Shown here one piece after another: positions 48,024-58,983 of a stretch of DNA of 64,000 bases. The position numbers were made by a program, and so were the translations under genes. The DNA is taken from the NCBI RefSeq assembly GCF_004378355.1, contig NZ_SNUB01000010.1, positions 35,026 through 99,025 on the forward strand, read 5' to 3'. The first letter of the stretch is position 1. Each line of letters begins with the position of its first letter. Under the pieces are notes generated by a model that saw only the letters and a program-made list of their open reading frames with translations, was not told where the DNA came from and did no database searches. Origin of the DNA: Psychromonas algicola (GTDB taxonomy: Bacteria > Pseudomonadota > Gammaproteobacteria > Enterobacterales > Psychromonadaceae).

Positions 48024-48527
48024 TTAGAAGGAGCTTGATTGTATATTTTTCAAAAAACTCGATGAGCTTTCTAAATGTTCAAAAAACCATTCAATGATGA
48101 TACCAAACTCTGGGATCAAGATTGAATCTTTCCACCATGTTGCATTGTTGAAAGAAGTAAATGAATCGATAAAGAAGAGTACAGCACTAATGATGAGAAC
48201 TCCCCTTACAGCGCCAAAAATCACGCCTAACAAACGGTCTGTGCCGGATAGCCCTGTAACTGTGACTAAACGATTTATGATGTAATTAATGAGAGCACCA
48301 ACTAATAATGTAGAAATAAAGAGAATGGCAATAGAGGCGCTATTTCGAATAAGTTCGTCTTGGATTTGAGTTAAGAACTGGGACACTTCAGGGTAGAAAT
48401 TACTTGCAATGAAAAAAGCAAAAAACCAAGTGACGAGTGATACGGCTTCTTTTGTGAAACCTCGAATCAAACTTATTAATGATGAAAATGCAATGACACC
48501 AAGAATGGTGAGGTCAAACCAATTCAT
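48024..48527 (-). CDS. cvpA: Colicin V production family membrane protein
   Basis: The 167-residue protein has four hydrophobic helices and the N-terminal block [23 protein letters not shown], split here as [12 protein letters not shown] and LIRGFTKEA. It lies directly upstream of purF, the conserved position. The family is linked to envelope integrity and colicin V secretion. Confidence 0.93.
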   Translation of the reverse strand: MNWFDLTILGVIAFSSLISLIRGFTKEAVSLVTWFFAFFIASNFYPEVSQFLTQIQDELIRNSASIAILFISTLLVGALINYIINRLVTVTGLSGTDRLLGVIFGAVRGVLIISAVLFFIDSFTSFNNATWWKDSILIPEFGIIIEWFFEHLESSSSFLKNIQSSSF

Positions 48528-48601
48528 ATTATCCCTAAATGTTGAGAGTCTGTATTTAACGGGCGCATTCTAACAGAGATTTTTTTGAAAGGCTTCAAAA
48601 A

Positions 48602-49216
48602 CTAAGGTTCAATTGGATTAAAAGGTACTAATTTACCATTTAAATTAGTTAAACGTTTTAATCTCGGTAATTTTTCTTCTAATGCTTTTTTAGAAACATC
48701 AGGACCAACAAATACTCTTGTAAGCTGACCTTCCATCACTTCCTTTGGGATCGTATGAACTTGGAAGCCGGCTTTATTTAATTTTTTAAGTAGTGTATTA
48801 ATATTTTCTTTGTTTTGAAATGCTCCAAGCTGAATCGTCCATGCTGGATCAGCAAAAGCTGTCTTCGCTGTTTGGTTTACTGGTTCTGATTTTTCTGTTT
48901 CTGTCGCTGCTATTTGATTGATGTCTTTATCTTCAACCTCTGAAATCTCTTCAACTTTCCACTCAGATCCATCAACTTCAAGATCTGCTGTATTGTTTGT
49001 TTGCAACGCATCTTGAATTACGATCTTTTTCTCTTGTAGTGTTGAAGCGATTTGGAAATCTTTTGAATGTTCTTTTAAAGCAGGTTTAATAGGAGTTGTG
49101 ACGAATTCTTGTTGATATGAGGTCTTTTCACCATCGATAATAGATGGCAAAAAGATAACAACAAGTGCAACTAAGATGGTTACTCCAACTAAACGATTTT
49201 TGAATTGAGATGCCAC
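48602..49216 (-). CDS. dedD: SPOR-domain protein, DedD-like
   Basis: The 204-residue protein has one N-terminal transmembrane helix (about 8-26), a disordered linker and a C-terminal SPOR domain (about 125-200; WTIQLGAFQNKENI, RVFVGP). SPOR domains bind denuded septal peptidoglycan. The folC-dedD-cvpA-purF order supports DedD. Confidence 0.92.
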   Translation of the reverse strand: MASQFKNRLVGVTILVALVVIFLPSIIDGEKTSYQQEFVTTPIKPALKEHSKDFQIASTLQEKKIVIQDALQTNNTADLEVDGSEWKVEEISEVEDKDINQIAATETEKSEPVNQTAKTAFADPAWTIQLGAFQNKENINTLLKKLNKAGFQVHTIPKEVMEGQLTRVFVGPDVSKKALEEKLPRLKRLTNLNGKLVPFNPIEP

Positions 49217-49219
49217 GTT

Positions 49220-50509
49220 TTACCCTTGCTCGTTATTTAAAATGTCTGAAACTGTATGAAAAGAACCGAATACGATAACTATATCAGATGCTTCTGCGTT
49301 ATCGACTACCTTATTAACTGCACTGATTACATTTTCAAAACATGTCACATTATGTTGGTTATTTTCACTATTTTGATAGGCTGCTAATAACATTTCAGCT
49401 GTTGCGCCTCTGTAACAGTCTAAGTTAACAAAGTTGTAATTATCTATTTGTTGGTTCGTTGCTGTTAATGTTGCGCTCATATCTTTATCTGAGAGCATAC
49501 CAACTATGGCATGTATTTTACAATTGTCACTTTTCTGTGCTTTTAAACGTGCTAATTGTGATGCTAAATATTCTGCTGATTGAGGATTGTGTGCAACATC
49601 GATATAAAGGTCACAAGCAGCATTGTCTAATTTTTGCAAACGCCCCGCTAAAGAGGCTGATTGTACGGAATCAATTAGTTGCTCTGTAGAGAGGCTTAAA
49701 TTTAATGATTCGATGACAGCCAATGCAGTTGATGCATTCTGAATCGGCATTAAAGTTTGTTTGATTGGACCTATTGTGGTTTTTCCATGCCACAGCCATT
49801 CTGATTCACTGATTAACTCAAATTTAAAATCATGCCCTGCACATTTTAAATTGGCGGAAATGGCATTCGCGTGTTTAATAATAGATTGTGGAATATCTAA
49901 CTCACCACAAATTGCTGGTTTAGATGGTCTAAAGACCCCTGCTTTTTCAAAACCAATGACTTCACGATCACTACCTAACCAATCTATATGATCAATCCCG
50001 ATCGTAGTTACCACACTTATATTGGATTCCACCATATTTGTCGCATCCAAACGACCGCCTAAACCAACTTCTAATAAGATATAATCACATTGTTGTTGTT
50101 TTAAAATATGCAAACAAGCAAGCGTCGCAAACTCAAAATAACTTAATGAAGTTTCTAGACGCCCTGCTTCAATAACTGCAAAGGCTTCACAATGCACTTG
50201 ATCATTTAATTCATGACCATTAATTCGTAATCTTTCATTGTAACGATGGATATGTGGAGAGCTATAAACGCCGACTTTAAAACCGCTATCAATAAGCATT
50301 CTCTCAAGGTAAGCACAGGTTGTACCTTTGCCGTTAGTACCAGCAACGGTGATCACTTTTGCATCAAAATTAATTAAGTTAAGTGATTCACCCACTTTAG
50401 TAATGCGAGTTAAGCCTAATTCAATTGCATTAGGGTGTAATTTCTCTAAGTGAGTTAACCAATCGGATAAATTATCTGCAGAAAAAGTAGTCGCTGTTGT
50501 TTTATTCAT
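49220..50509 (-). CDS. folC: Dihydrofolate synthase / folylpolyglutamate synthase
   Basis: The 429-residue Mur-ligase-type enzyme adds glutamates to folates. The P-loop VAGTNGKGTTCAYLE and GLGGRLDATN motifs are present, as is the C-terminal HNPQSAEYLA block. It ends 3 bases before dedD starts. Confidence 0.97.
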   Translation of the reverse strand: MNKTTATTFSADNLSDWLTHLEKLHPNAIELGLTRITKVGESLNLINFDAKVITVAGTNGKGTTCAYLERMLIDSGFKVGVYSSPHIHRYNERLRINGHELNDQVHCEAFAVIEAGRLETSLSYFEFATLACLHILKQQQCDYILLEVGLGGRLDATNMVESNISVVTTIGIDHIDWLGSDREVIGFEKAGVFRPSKPAICGELDIPQSIIKHANAISANLKCAGHDFKFELISESEWLWHGKTTIGPIKQTLMPIQNASTALAVIESLNLSLSTEQLIDSVQSASLAGRLQKLDNAACDLYIDVAHNPQSAEYLASQLARLKAQKSDNCKIHAIVGMLSDKDMSATLTATNQQIDNYNFVNLDCYRGATAEMLLAAYQNSENNQHNVTCFENVISAVNKVVDNAEASDIVIVFGSFHTVSDILNNEQG

Positions 50510-50523
50510 ATCAACTATTCACA

Positions 50524-51309
50524 TTAAATATCTAGAAATAAAGGACCACATTCGGGCCTTGGTAAATCAAATTCTTCAGGGTAATCGACTTCCACAAGAT
50601 ATAAACCACCTGGCTTAGCTGTAGCAGCGGCCTTTGAGCGATCTTTATAGGTCAATAAAGTAGCTAACCAATCGACAGGTTGTTTACCTTGTCCAATTTC
50701 AATCAAGCTCCCCGCGATATTACGTACCATATGATGCAAAAAAGCATTCGCTTTAATATCAATCACAATAAAATCTCGGTGACGCGATACATTCAGATAA
50801 TGAATAGTGCGGATTGGGCTATTCGCTTGGCAATGCAATGCTCTAAATGAAGTAAAATCTTGCTCACCAACTAATAACTGCCCTGCTTGATGCATAATAT
50901 CAGCATCTAAATCACAGTGGTAATGACTTAAACCTTTGCTTAAAATGCCTGGGCGATAAACGCCATTATAAATAATGTAGCGATAGCGTCTCGCTGTTGC
51001 GCTAAAGCGAGCATGAAATGATTCATCAACTTGTTTAACCCATCGCACCGCAATATCATCAGGCAATTTAGCATTCACGCCTAAAGTCCAAGCGCCAATA
51101 TCGCGTTTTGCATTTGTTTCAAAATGAACAACTTGACCTGTTCCATGAACACCAGAATCAGTTCTGCCTGCACAATTAACTGTAACGGTATGATTGGCAA
51201 TGTTAGACAAAGCTTTTTCCAGTTCTTCTTGAACTGAATTGACCTCTTTTTGTCTTTGCCAACCATAATAATTGGCACCATCGTATTCAATACCTAAAGC
51301 AATGCGCAT
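50524..51309 (-). CDS. truA: tRNA pseudouridine(38-40) synthase
   Basis: The 261-residue product starts at ATG 51309 ([11 protein letters not shown]), with AAGGTGG 8 bases upstream; an upstream in-frame ATG at 51369 would add a hydrophobic stub not typical of TruA. Catalytic Asp is in [10 protein letters not shown]. It modifies the anticodon arm of many tRNAs. Confidence 0.97.
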   Translation of the reverse strand: MRIALGIEYDGANYYGWQRQKEVNSVQEELEKALSNIANHTVTVNCAGRTDSGVHGTGQVVHFETNAKRDIGAWTLGVNAKLPDDIAVRWVKQVDESFHARFSATARRYRYIIYNGVYRPGILSKGLSHYHCDLDADIMHQAGQLLVGEQDFTSFRALHCQANSPIRTIHYLNVSRHRDFIVIDIKANAFLHHMVRNIAGSLIEIGQGKQPVDWLATLLTYKDRSKAAATAKPGGLYLVEVDYPEEFDLPRPECGPLFLDI

Positions 51310-51434
51310 CTTAAAACCACCTTTCTTAAAAAACGCTAGTATATACAAGTGTTTTGAAAATAAAACCAACTAGATAACGATGTGTATTACTGAGAGAACT
51401 AGTTGCAGAAAAAACAATCAAAATAAGCAGATAC

Positions 51435-51462
51435 AAAAATGGCAACCAAGGCTGCCATTTTT
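51435..51462. terminator. Terminator after topA
   Basis: AAAAATGGCA (51435-51444) pairs with TGCCATTTTT (51453-51462), 12 bases past the topA stop codon. Confidence 0.88.
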
Positions 51463-51473
51463 AATCTCTACGT

Positions 51474-54134
51474 TTATTTTTTAGCTTTGGCTTTCTTAGC
51501 CACTTTCTTTTTAGGAATTTCTTCAACCCATTTATTATCAATGTATTTGGCTGTCCATCCCGTTGCTTTTTTATCGATTTCCGTCATCACATATTGTTCT
51601 TTATTTTTACGGCTGTAGCGAACAACTGCTAGGTTTCCATCTGGATCTTTTTGCGGAGCATCGGCTAAATAATAAAATTTTTCAGAAATTCTATCTCTAA
51701 ACTTAGCTAACTCAGCGACCTTAGGCGCACGAGTTTCTCTAGAACGAGGGAATGTACTTGCAGCCAAGAAAATACCAGCAGCACCATCCCGTAGAATAAA
51801 GTAAGCATCACTTTGTTCACATTCAAGCTCAGGTAGGTGCACAGCATCTTCTTTAGGAGGAGCAACTTCACCACTTCGTAGTATCTTACGGGTGTTTTTA
51901 CATTCTTCACTCGTACAGTCCATGTATTTACCAAAACGACCGTCTTTTAATTGCATATCAGAGCCACACTTGTCACATTCAACAACCGGGCCGTCATAAC
52001 CTTTTATTTTGAACTCACCGACTTCAACGGTATGTCCATCACATAGCGGGTTATTACCACAAACATGAAGCTTACGTGTTTCATCAATGAGATAGCTATC
52101 CATCGCAGTATCACACTTAGGACAACGGTGTTTAGCCATTAAAGCAGCCGTTTCTAAATCTTCTGAACTTAGAATATCTTCAACTTCTTCACCATCAACT
52201 AAGTTGATTGTTGTTTTACAACGTTCTTTTGGCGGAAGCGCATAACCAGAACAACCTAAGAATACACCTGTACTTGCTGTACGAATGCCCATAGGACGAT
52301 CACAAGTAGGACAAGATACTTCGTCAATAACCACAGGATCATTAAGACGCATTCCGCCTTCTTCTTCAGGTAATTCCGCTTTGTCTAATTGTGTTGTCAG
52401 CTTTTTATAGAACTTATCCAGCTCTTTATGCCAATCTGCTTTGCCTTCTGCAATGGCATCTAAGTTTTCTTCCATTGCTTTAGTAAAGTCATAACTCATT
52501 AAATCTGTAAAGTTTTCAGTTAAACGGTCAGTAACAATTTCCCCCATTTTCACCGCAAAGAAACGACGTTTATCGACCTTCACATAACCACGATCTTGTA
52601 TTGTAGAAATGATACTTGCGTAGGTTGATGGTCGACCAATACCTTGTTTTTCTAGTTCTTTAACTAAAGCGGCTTCAGAGAAACGTGCAGGTGGTTTAGT
52701 AAAATGCTGTAACGGCTCTAAATCAACAAGCGTTAATACTTCACCCACTTCTAAATCAGGTAATTGAATTTCATCAGCTTTACTTTTGGTAACTGGCTGT
52801 GCTTTTGTCCAACCAGCAAAACGTAACGTGCGCCCTTTTGCTCTTAATTTGTAATCGCCAGCTTGTACAACTAGCGTTGATGAATCATATAACGCCGGAA
52901 GCATTTGACATGCTAAAAATTGACGCCATATAAGTTCATATAAACGTTTTGCATCTTTATCGACAACATCAATTAGCTCAGCACGTTGCGCAACGTCAGA
53001 TGGGCGTATCGCTTCATGGGCTTCTTGAGCACCTTCTTTGCTGCTATAGGAAACAGCAGCGTCAGGTAAATAATTACTACCAAATTCTTTTTCAATAAAT
53101 TCTCTTGCAGATTCAACAGCATCTTTACTCAAGTTTGTTGAGTCAGTACGCATATAAGTGATGTAACCCGCTTCGTATAAACGTTGAGCTAACATCATTG
53201 TCTTTTTAACACCAAACCCAAGTCGTGTACTAGCCGCTTGCTGTAAAGTTGAAGTAATAAAAGGCGCACTCGCTTTACTTTTTGTTGGTTTATCTTCACG
53301 AGAATGCAATGTAAATTGAGCTTCTTTTAAGGCATTTACTGCCACTGACGTTTCTGCTTCAGTCACTGGTGCAAAAGTTTTGTCATTATATTTGTAAACT
53401 TCTAAGCGTAATTCAGCTTTATCATTCGTTGCTGTTTGAGCATGAAGATCCCAAAATTCTACTGGGTTGAAAGCTTTAATTAAACGCTCACGTTCAACTA
53501 GTAATTTTACGGCTACTGACTGAACTCGCCCAGCAGATAACCCTCGAGCCACTTTTTTCCAAAGTAACGGAGAAAGCATGAAGCCAACAAGACGGTCTAA
53601 GAAACGACGAGTTTGCTGAGCATTAACACCATCAATGTTAAGTTCGGTTGGATGTTGAAAGGCTTCTTGAATAGCAGACTCAGTGATTTCATTAAAAACA
53701 ACACGCTGATATTTACTATCATCTCCGCCTAAGATTTCTCGTAGATGCCAAGCAATTGCTTCACCTTCTCTATCCAAATCGGTTGCGAGATAGATAGTTG
53801 GTGCATCTACAGCTAGTTTTTTTAATTCATCAACAACTTTTTCTTTACCAGGTAATATTTCGTAATTGGCTTCCCAATTTTTGTTAGGGTTAATCCCCAT
53901 TCGTGTTACTAACGCAGCTTGAGTACGTTTTGCCGTTTCTTTTGCTTTTTGTGCAGGTGTTAATCCTGCTAAAGATTTTTTCTTTTTAGCATCTATTGAT
54001 TTTTTGGCACTACCACTTGTTGGTAAATCACGTACGTGTCCAACACTTGATTTAACAATAAAATCGTTGCCTAAATATTTATTGATCGTTTTTGCTTTGG
54101 CAGGTGATTCTACGATAACCAGAGATTTGCTCAT
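51474..54134 (-). CDS. topA: DNA topoisomerase I
   Basis: The 886-residue enzyme relaxes negative supercoils. The N-terminal Toprim domain ([14 protein letters not shown]), [13 protein letters not shown] metal site, and the catalytic Tyr in ITYMRTDST (about 327) are present. Three C-terminal zinc ribbons (about 595-735) start with CPTCDRP, CPKCDTA and CDKCGSD. A Lys-rich tail ends the protein. Confidence 0.98.
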   Translation of the reverse strand: MSKSLVIVESPAKAKTINKYLGNDFIVKSSVGHVRDLPTSGSAKKSIDAKKKKSLAGLTPAQKAKETAKRTQAALVTRMGINPNKNWEANYEILPGKEKVVDELKKLAVDAPTIYLATDLDREGEAIAWHLREILGGDDSKYQRVVFNEITESAIQEAFQHPTELNIDGVNAQQTRRFLDRLVGFMLSPLLWKKVARGLSAGRVQSVAVKLLVERERLIKAFNPVEFWDLHAQTATNDKAELRLEVYKYNDKTFAPVTEAETSVAVNALKEAQFTLHSREDKPTKSKASAPFITSTLQQAASTRLGFGVKKTMMLAQRLYEAGYITYMRTDSTNLSKDAVESAREFIEKEFGSNYLPDAAVSYSSKEGAQEAHEAIRPSDVAQRAELIDVVDKDAKRLYELIWRQFLACQMLPALYDSSTLVVQAGDYKLRAKGRTLRFAGWTKAQPVTKSKADEIQLPDLEVGEVLTLVDLEPLQHFTKPPARFSEAALVKELEKQGIGRPSTYASIISTIQDRGYVKVDKRRFFAVKMGEIVTDRLTENFTDLMSYDFTKAMEENLDAIAEGKADWHKELDKFYKKLTTQLDKAELPEEEGGMRLNDPVVIDEVSCPTCDRPMGIRTASTGVFLGCSGYALPPKERCKTTINLVDGEEVEDILSSEDLETAALMAKHRCPKCDTAMDSYLIDETRKLHVCGNNPLCDGHTVEVGEFKIKGYDGPVVECDKCGSDMQLKDGRFGKYMDCTSEECKNTRKILRSGEVAPPKEDAVHLPELECEQSDAYFILRDGAAGIFLAASTFPRSRETRAPKVAELAKFRDRISEKFYYLADAPQKDPDGNLAVVRYSRKNKEQYVMTEIDKKATGWTAKYIDNKWVEEIPKKKVAKKAKAKK

Positions 54135-54267
54135 ATTGCTTTAATACCTAATAAATAGTCTTGTCTTAGAAAGAATGTTAACTCGTCCGATGAATTTCTC
54201 TTTTTTATATAATCCAAAGTTTTAACCAATAGCAACCTATTTTTTTAGATTTGGATAAATAAAAAAC

Positions 54268-54297
54268 AAAAGCCAACAGAGTAATAGTCGGCTTTTT
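54268..54297 (-). terminator. Terminator after sohB
   Basis: AAAAGCC (54268-54274) pairs with GGCTTTT (54290-54296), with A-rich flank giving minus-strand T, 22 bases past the stop codon. Confidence 0.7.
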
Positions 54298-54318
54298 ACT
54301 TTATTTCAAGCAAGAAAG

Positions 54319-55368
54319 CTATTTAAAAAGTCGAGAAATATTGGTTTGCATTAAAGTGAGCAAGCTAGATTCAACTGAACTCGCTACACTTTTACCAAAT
54401 TTTTCAGCGAACTTTTTGCTTTTTTGATATTGCACTTGAACGATATGTTTTTGATCAAGATTATCTAATAAGTAATCATCACTTGTTTGAATGTTATCAA
54501 CTAATAATAAGTCTAATGCTTGAGTTCCATACCAATGCTCACCTGTCGCAATTTTATCAATGTCTAATTGTGGACGATGTTCACTAACAAAGTGTTTAAA
54601 TAATTGATGTGTTTCTTCTAATTCTTGTTTGAATTTTTCACGCCCTAAATCATCGTTTTCACCAAACATTGTTAAAGTACGTTTGTATTGGCCAGCCGTT
54701 AACTGCTCGAACTCAACATCATGTTTTTTAAGTAGTTTATTGAAATTAGGAATTTGTGCGATTACACCTACTGAACCGATAATTGAAAATGGTGCCGCAA
54801 TAATTTTATCGGCAACACAAGCCATCATATAACCACCACTTGCAGCGACTTTATCAACAGAGATAGTTAACGGGATATTCTTATCTTTAATACGTTGTAA
54901 TTGTGAAGCAGCCAAACCATAAGCATGTACCATACCACCACCACTTTCTAAGCGAACAAAAACTTCATCTTGCTCTGTCGCAACACTTAAAATAGCCGTA
55001 ATTTCTTCACGTAATGAGGTCACTTCTTTGGCATCAATGCTGCCATTAAAATCAATAACGTATAATTGCGGACTCAACTTAAGATCCGTTGATCCTTTTG
55101 CTGATTTTTTTTCTTTCTTTTGTTCTTCTTTAAGGATTTTTTTATCTTCTTTAGCTTTTGACTTCAACTGTGCAGATGATAATAATTGCTCTTCAATCGA
55201 CTTTTTTGTTTCTTTAATTTGCTCAGATAAATCAGTAACTTCTAATTCACCTTTTTTATTTTTTTGCTTACTAGTTAAGGCAATAATTGCAATTAATATT
55301 GCAACGACTGTGATTACAAACGTAATGGCTTTTGCTAAAAACAGCCCATATTCAAATAAAAATTCCAA
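54319..55368 (-). CDS. sohB: S49 family inner-membrane protease
   Basis: The 349-residue protein has an N-terminal membrane helix (about 10-30), a Lys-rich coiled linker, and an S49 domain with the catalytic Ser in KVAASGGYMMA and GSVGVIAQIPNF. It lies upstream of topA in the same orientation, a common order. Confidence 0.95.
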   Translation of the reverse strand: MEFLFEYGLFLAKAITFVITVVAILIAIIALTSKQKNKKGELEVTDLSEQIKETKKSIEEQLLSSAQLKSKAKEDKKILKEEQKKEKKSAKGSTDLKLSPQLYVIDFNGSIDAKEVTSLREEITAILSVATEQDEVFVRLESGGGMVHAYGLAASQLQRIKDKNIPLTISVDKVAASGGYMMACVADKIIAAPFSIIGSVGVIAQIPNFNKLLKKHDVEFEQLTAGQYKRTLTMFGENDDLGREKFKQELEETHQLFKHFVSEHRPQLDIDKIATGEHWYGTQALDLLLVDNIQTSDDYLLDNLDQKHIVQVQYQKSKKFAEKFGKSVASSVESSLLTLMQTNISRLFK

Positions 55369-55495
55369 AATTAATCCTCTTTAATATAAAGTTCGCGCAC
55401 ATAATGACAAAAAATGACTAAACCTACAAAAGAGTTTGAGTCTTTTTTTAAAAAAAAAGCTATTATTTGATTTTTTGACCAAGATGAGATGAACA

Positions 55496-56239
55496 ATGCA
55501 TTACGAGGCTCCTGATAATTTATTAGATAACAAAACAATTTTAATCACTGGCGCAGGAGATGGGATAGGAAAAGCACTAGCAATTAAATGCGCAGAATTA
55601 GGAGCAGAAGTAATTTTATTAGGCAGAACCGTTAAAAAACTAGAAGCAGTTTATGATCAAATAGCGGCACTTAATAAGAAATCTGCAGCCATTCTTCCCG
55701 TTGATTTAAACGGAGCGACAGAAGAACACTATAGTGATTTAGCTGATACAGTTTTACGCGAATATGGAAAGTTAGATGGATTAGTACATAACGCAAGTCA
55801 ACTTGGTGTATTAAGCCCGTTTAAACAAATTGAAAGTAAAATGTGGAATGAGGTAATGCAAACAAACCTGACTTCTGCTTTTTTAATGACTAAGTATTTA
55901 ATTCCTGTTTTAGAAAAAGCACCTCACGCGAGTACTATTTTCACTTCCTCTGGAGTTGGAAATAAAGGCAGAGCATATTGGGGCCCATACAGCGTTTCTA
56001 AGTTTGCTACTGAAGGAATGATGCAAGTGTTAGCCGATGAGTATGAAAACTCAACTCTGCGCTTTAATGCCATCAATCCAGGGGCAACTAAAACAGCAAT
56101 GAGAGCAAGTGCGTTTCCAGCAGAAGATACAAGCATATTAAAAACACCCGATGAAGTTTTATCTGTTTATCTCTATTTATTGGGGGATAGAAGTATGGTC
56201 GTAACGGGCAATCGTTATAATGCGCAGGATAAATATTAA
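55496..56239 (+). CDS. yciK: Short-chain dehydrogenase/reductase, YciK
   Basis: The 247-residue Rossmann enzyme has the cofactor loop GAGDGIGKA, HNASQLG (variant of NNAG) and catalytic YxxxK in YSVSKFA. Position beside sohB-topA supports YciK. It is divergent from sohB. The substrate is unknown. Confidence 0.93.
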   Translation: MHYEAPDNLLDNKTILITGAGDGIGKALAIKCAELGAEVILLGRTVKKLEAVYDQIAALNKKSAAILPVDLNGATEEHYSDLADTVLREYGKLDGLVHNASQLGVLSPFKQIESKMWNEVMQTNLTSAFLMTKYLIPVLEKAPHASTIFTSSGVGNKGRAYWGPYSVSKFATEGMMQVLADEYENSTLRFNAINPGATKTAMRASAFPAEDTSILKTPDEVLSVYLYLLGDRSMVVTGNRYNAQDKY

Positions 56240-56254
56240 GCTTGATGAGAACCA

Positions 56255-56296
56255 ACAACCAATATTAATAGCAATTAAATGATTAATATTGGTTGT
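56255..56296. terminator. Hairpin between convergent yciK and lpxM
   Basis: ACAACCAATATTAAT (56255-56269) pairs perfectly with 56282-56296. It serves both genes; the T-tracts are weak. Confidence 0.7.
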
Positions 56297-56303
56297 ATAC
56301 TAA

Positions 56304-57266
56304 CTAATAAATCTTTAAACCTTCTTCAGGTCTTGTTTTTAGCAACTTCAATGTCCACATATATTGCGCTCTATTCTCATCAATAACTTTCTCAATTGCA
56401 GCATTCATTAAGTCTGTATCTATTTGCTCATCACTACTTGGAATACCTGTTATCGGAGCATGACAGATCACATCCACTTTACCAGTCTTTGCATTATAAG
56501 AAGTATAAGTTGGAATCACTACCGCCCTTCCTAATTTTGCTAAGCGGCCAATAACAGGAAGCGTCGCTTTTTGCGTTGCAAAAAAAGGTGAAAATAGACT
56601 ATTCGCACGGCCATGGTCTTCATCGGGAAGGTAATAGAAATGCGCTTTATCACGTAAACTTTTAATACATGGCTTTAGCCCTTCGCTACGATGATAAAGT
56701 GTCCCTTTATCATTAAGTCGACTAAAGCGGGTTCTATAATTAGTCACAAACCAATCAAAGATAGGATTTTTATAATCATTAAACATACTTGATAGGGGAT
56801 AATCACGCGCAGAAATAGCTGCGACTCCAGCAAAATCAATACCATAACAATGCGGAGCTAAGAAAATAATCGCTTTATCGGCATCATGAGCTTCTTTAAC
56901 AAACTCTTCGCCAATGAAGTTAATACGTTTGTGTAGGAAAGATTTGCTGCGGAAAGCAATTTCACCCAAAGAAAGTGATATTTGCGCAACTGAACGAAAG
57001 TTTTCACGCATTAATGCATCTTTTTCACATTCAGTATAATCAGGAAAGCAAAGCCCTAAATTAACAAATGCAATTTTTTTACGCTTGTTTAAAAATTTTG
57101 CGTTATAAAGTCTATCTGCAATCCATGCGGCAAATTTATCTCTAAAACGAATGGGAACATAGCTGAAAACAAAAAGTAAACCTAATAAAAACCAAGTACC
57201 CCAATATTTAGGTAAAAAGTGTTGTGCTTTTAAAGAGGTATCGAAACGGGAATTGTACTGATTCAT
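56304..57266 (-). CDS. lpxM: Lipid A acyltransferase, LpxM/MsbB type
   Basis: The 320-residue protein has an N-terminal membrane helix (about 25-45) and the acyltransferase motif HX4D as APHCYGIDF, with the block SMFNDYKNPIFDWF. LpxM has H without the preceding Asn seen in LpxL, as here. It adds the last secondary acyl chain to lipid A. Confidence 0.9.
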   Translation of the reverse strand: MNQYNSRFDTSLKAQHFLPKYWGTWFLLGLLFVFSYVPIRFRDKFAAWIADRLYNAKFLNKRKKIAFVNLGLCFPDYTECEKDALMRENFRSVAQISLSLGEIAFRSKSFLHKRINFIGEEFVKEAHDADKAIIFLAPHCYGIDFAGVAAISARDYPLSSMFNDYKNPIFDWFVTNYRTRFSRLNDKGTLYHRSEGLKPCIKSLRDKAHFYYLPDEDHGRANSLFSPFFATQKATLPVIGRLAKLGRAVVIPTYTSYNAKTGKVDVICHAPITGIPSSDEQIDTDLMNAAIEKVIDENRAQYMWTLKLLKTRPEEGLKIY

Positions 57267-57304
57267 AATTAGGCCTTTGGAAGCTAATAATGATTGTAAT
57301 TAAA

Positions 57305-57420
57305 GGTGGGTGGTAGACTTCCCAGCAAACTCTCGGCACTTGATTTACTTACTATGGCTGCTGCCTTCCGGCTCTGACCTGGTTAATAAGTTATCAATGC
57401 GAGAAACCAAGAAGCCCACC
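57305..57420 (-). ncRNA. ffs: Signal recognition particle RNA (4.5S type)
   Basis: The minus strand carries the SRP RNA apical loop CAGGTCAGAGCCGGAAGGCA with GCAGCC, and the ends GGTGGGCTTC and CTACCACCC pair to close a single long hairpin of about 116 nt. Boundaries are estimated from pairing. Confidence 0.92.
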
Positions 57421-57561
57421 ATTGTCACTACATCAAGCTCTAACACTTGATGCCGAAGATTATACGTAAGCAAAAACATAATTCAATCAATAATTACCTA
57501 TTTAACGCTAAGTGATTAAATAAATAGCAGTTAATTGAATTAAGGTTGTTAAATTATAAAA

Positions 57562-58914
57562 TTATATAATCCCTTTGATGATTTTATCTGCTTTGATACG
57601 CTTTAATCGTGATAATAATTGTTTCACTTTATCAGGGTAACTTTTAAGATCATCAATTTCTTTATAATCATTAATTAATCGAGTGTGTTCAAGAATATTA
57701 GCTAACTCTTCATTCATCAAGCCGCTTAATTCTTTATGTGGATCTTCAATCAATAAACCATTTTCTAAATCTAAACGCCATGCTCTAGGATTTAAATTAT
57801 GACCTGTTAATAAAGAATAGCGCTGGTCGGAATACACACCTTTTAAATGAAAACTATTGCTATCATGTTTCCACAAATGTAGTTTCAAATTACCATTCAA
57901 AATAGAAGTATGATGTTTTTTAGCAAAATTACGTAAGTTCACTTCATACAAATAGGGCAACGCTGCAATAGTTTTGAAGGGTTTATCTTCTGGAATATAA
58001 AAATCATTTGCTGTTTTATCACCAACTACAATGGTTATTTTAACATTACGTTTTAATAACGAAGAGATGTCTCTAGATAACACTGTCGGCAAGTTAAAAT
58101 AAGGCGTAAATAGAATCAACTCTTTTTCTGTGGAATGGAAAATAGAACGAATAACCTTATTGAGAATATTTTTCTTAGCACCGATACCAGTAAGCGGTCT
58201 AATGCCTAAACCTCCTTCATTATTTGGTCCCTCAAAACGATATCCACAACGTTTGAGATCACGGCTTAAACTTTTATGGTGTTTTTTTAATTCATTGAAT
58301 GCAGGTATAACATCAGTATTTAACTGTACAACAGCATCACTACTGACAATAACTTGTTGCAAATACCCTACCATTGAATCTGCTAATTCATGGTTTTCTA
58401 TTAACCAATAGCGATCAAAACGATAGCGTTCTTGTTGATGTAAATAAATATTATTAATGCTGGCGCCACTGTAAAAAACGACACCATCAAAAATAAAACC
58501 TTTGAGATGTTGCACACCAAACAACTCTTTTCTTTTTACTGGCAAACCAAATATTTTGACGCCATGGCCTCGAAGATCAGCAACTTTTTGATACCAAGTT
58601 GTATTCGTATCTCCACCTTTTTCTGCCCCGATTAAACCTCTTTGTGCTCGATGAAAATCGATACAGATTGAAATATCCATATCAGGATGACGTGATTTTG
58701 CATCATATAATGCATCTAACACTTCACCGCCAGCTTCATCAGCTTCGAGATATAATGCTGCTATATAAATACGTTTTGTCGCTAATTGTATTTGATTAAA
58801 TAACTCAGTTTTAAAGGCTTCTGTTGTAAATAAACATTTAACCTTATCTGAAGATATTGGCATTTTTTTCATTTTATTTAAAAATGAAAGGTTTTGATTA
58901 ATTTTTTTACTCAT
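57562..58914 (-). CDS. pssA: CDP-diacylglycerol-serine O-phosphatidyltransferase (PLD type)
   Basis: The 450-residue enzyme makes phosphatidylserine, the precursor of phosphatidylethanolamine. Two HKD-type motifs are visible, HLKGFIFD and HLKGVYSD, with GASINN and GHNLNPRAW, as in E. coli PssA. It is peripheral to the membrane. Confidence 0.95.
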   Translation of the reverse strand: MSKKINQNLSFLNKMKKMPISSDKVKCLFTTEAFKTELFNQIQLATKRIYIAALYLEADEAGGEVLDALYDAKSRHPDMDISICIDFHRAQRGLIGAEKGGDTNTTWYQKVADLRGHGVKIFGLPVKRKELFGVQHLKGFIFDGVVFYSGASINNIYLHQQERYRFDRYWLIENHELADSMVGYLQQVIVSSDAVVQLNTDVIPAFNELKKHHKSLSRDLKRCGYRFEGPNNEGGLGIRPLTGIGAKKNILNKVIRSIFHSTEKELILFTPYFNLPTVLSRDISSLLKRNVKITIVVGDKTANDFYIPEDKPFKTIAALPYLYEVNLRNFAKKHHTSILNGNLKLHLWKHDSNSFHLKGVYSDQRYSLLTGHNLNPRAWRLDLENGLLIEDPHKELSGLMNEELANILEHTRLINDYKEIDDLKSYPDKVKQLLSRLKRIKADKIIKGII

Positions 58915-58932
58915 AAATCTCTATTATATTAT

Positions 58933-58962
58933 TAAGCCTTATCGCAAACACGATAAGGCTTA
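58933..58962 (-). terminator. Terminator after aspC
   Basis: TAAGCCTTATCG (58933-58944) pairs with CGATAAGGCTTA (58951-58962), 22 bases past the aspC stop codon. It lacks a strong T-tract. Confidence 0.75.
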
Positions 58963-58983
58963 ATTACTTAGAAAAATAACAGG

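Noticed and set aside
48528..48601. PurR operator in front of cvpA-purF
   Set aside because: No sequence close to the ACGCAAACGTTTGCGT-type site is present.
58130..58411. 93-codon plus-strand ORF inside pssA
   Set aside because: It is antisense to a strongly conserved enzyme and has no ribosome site.
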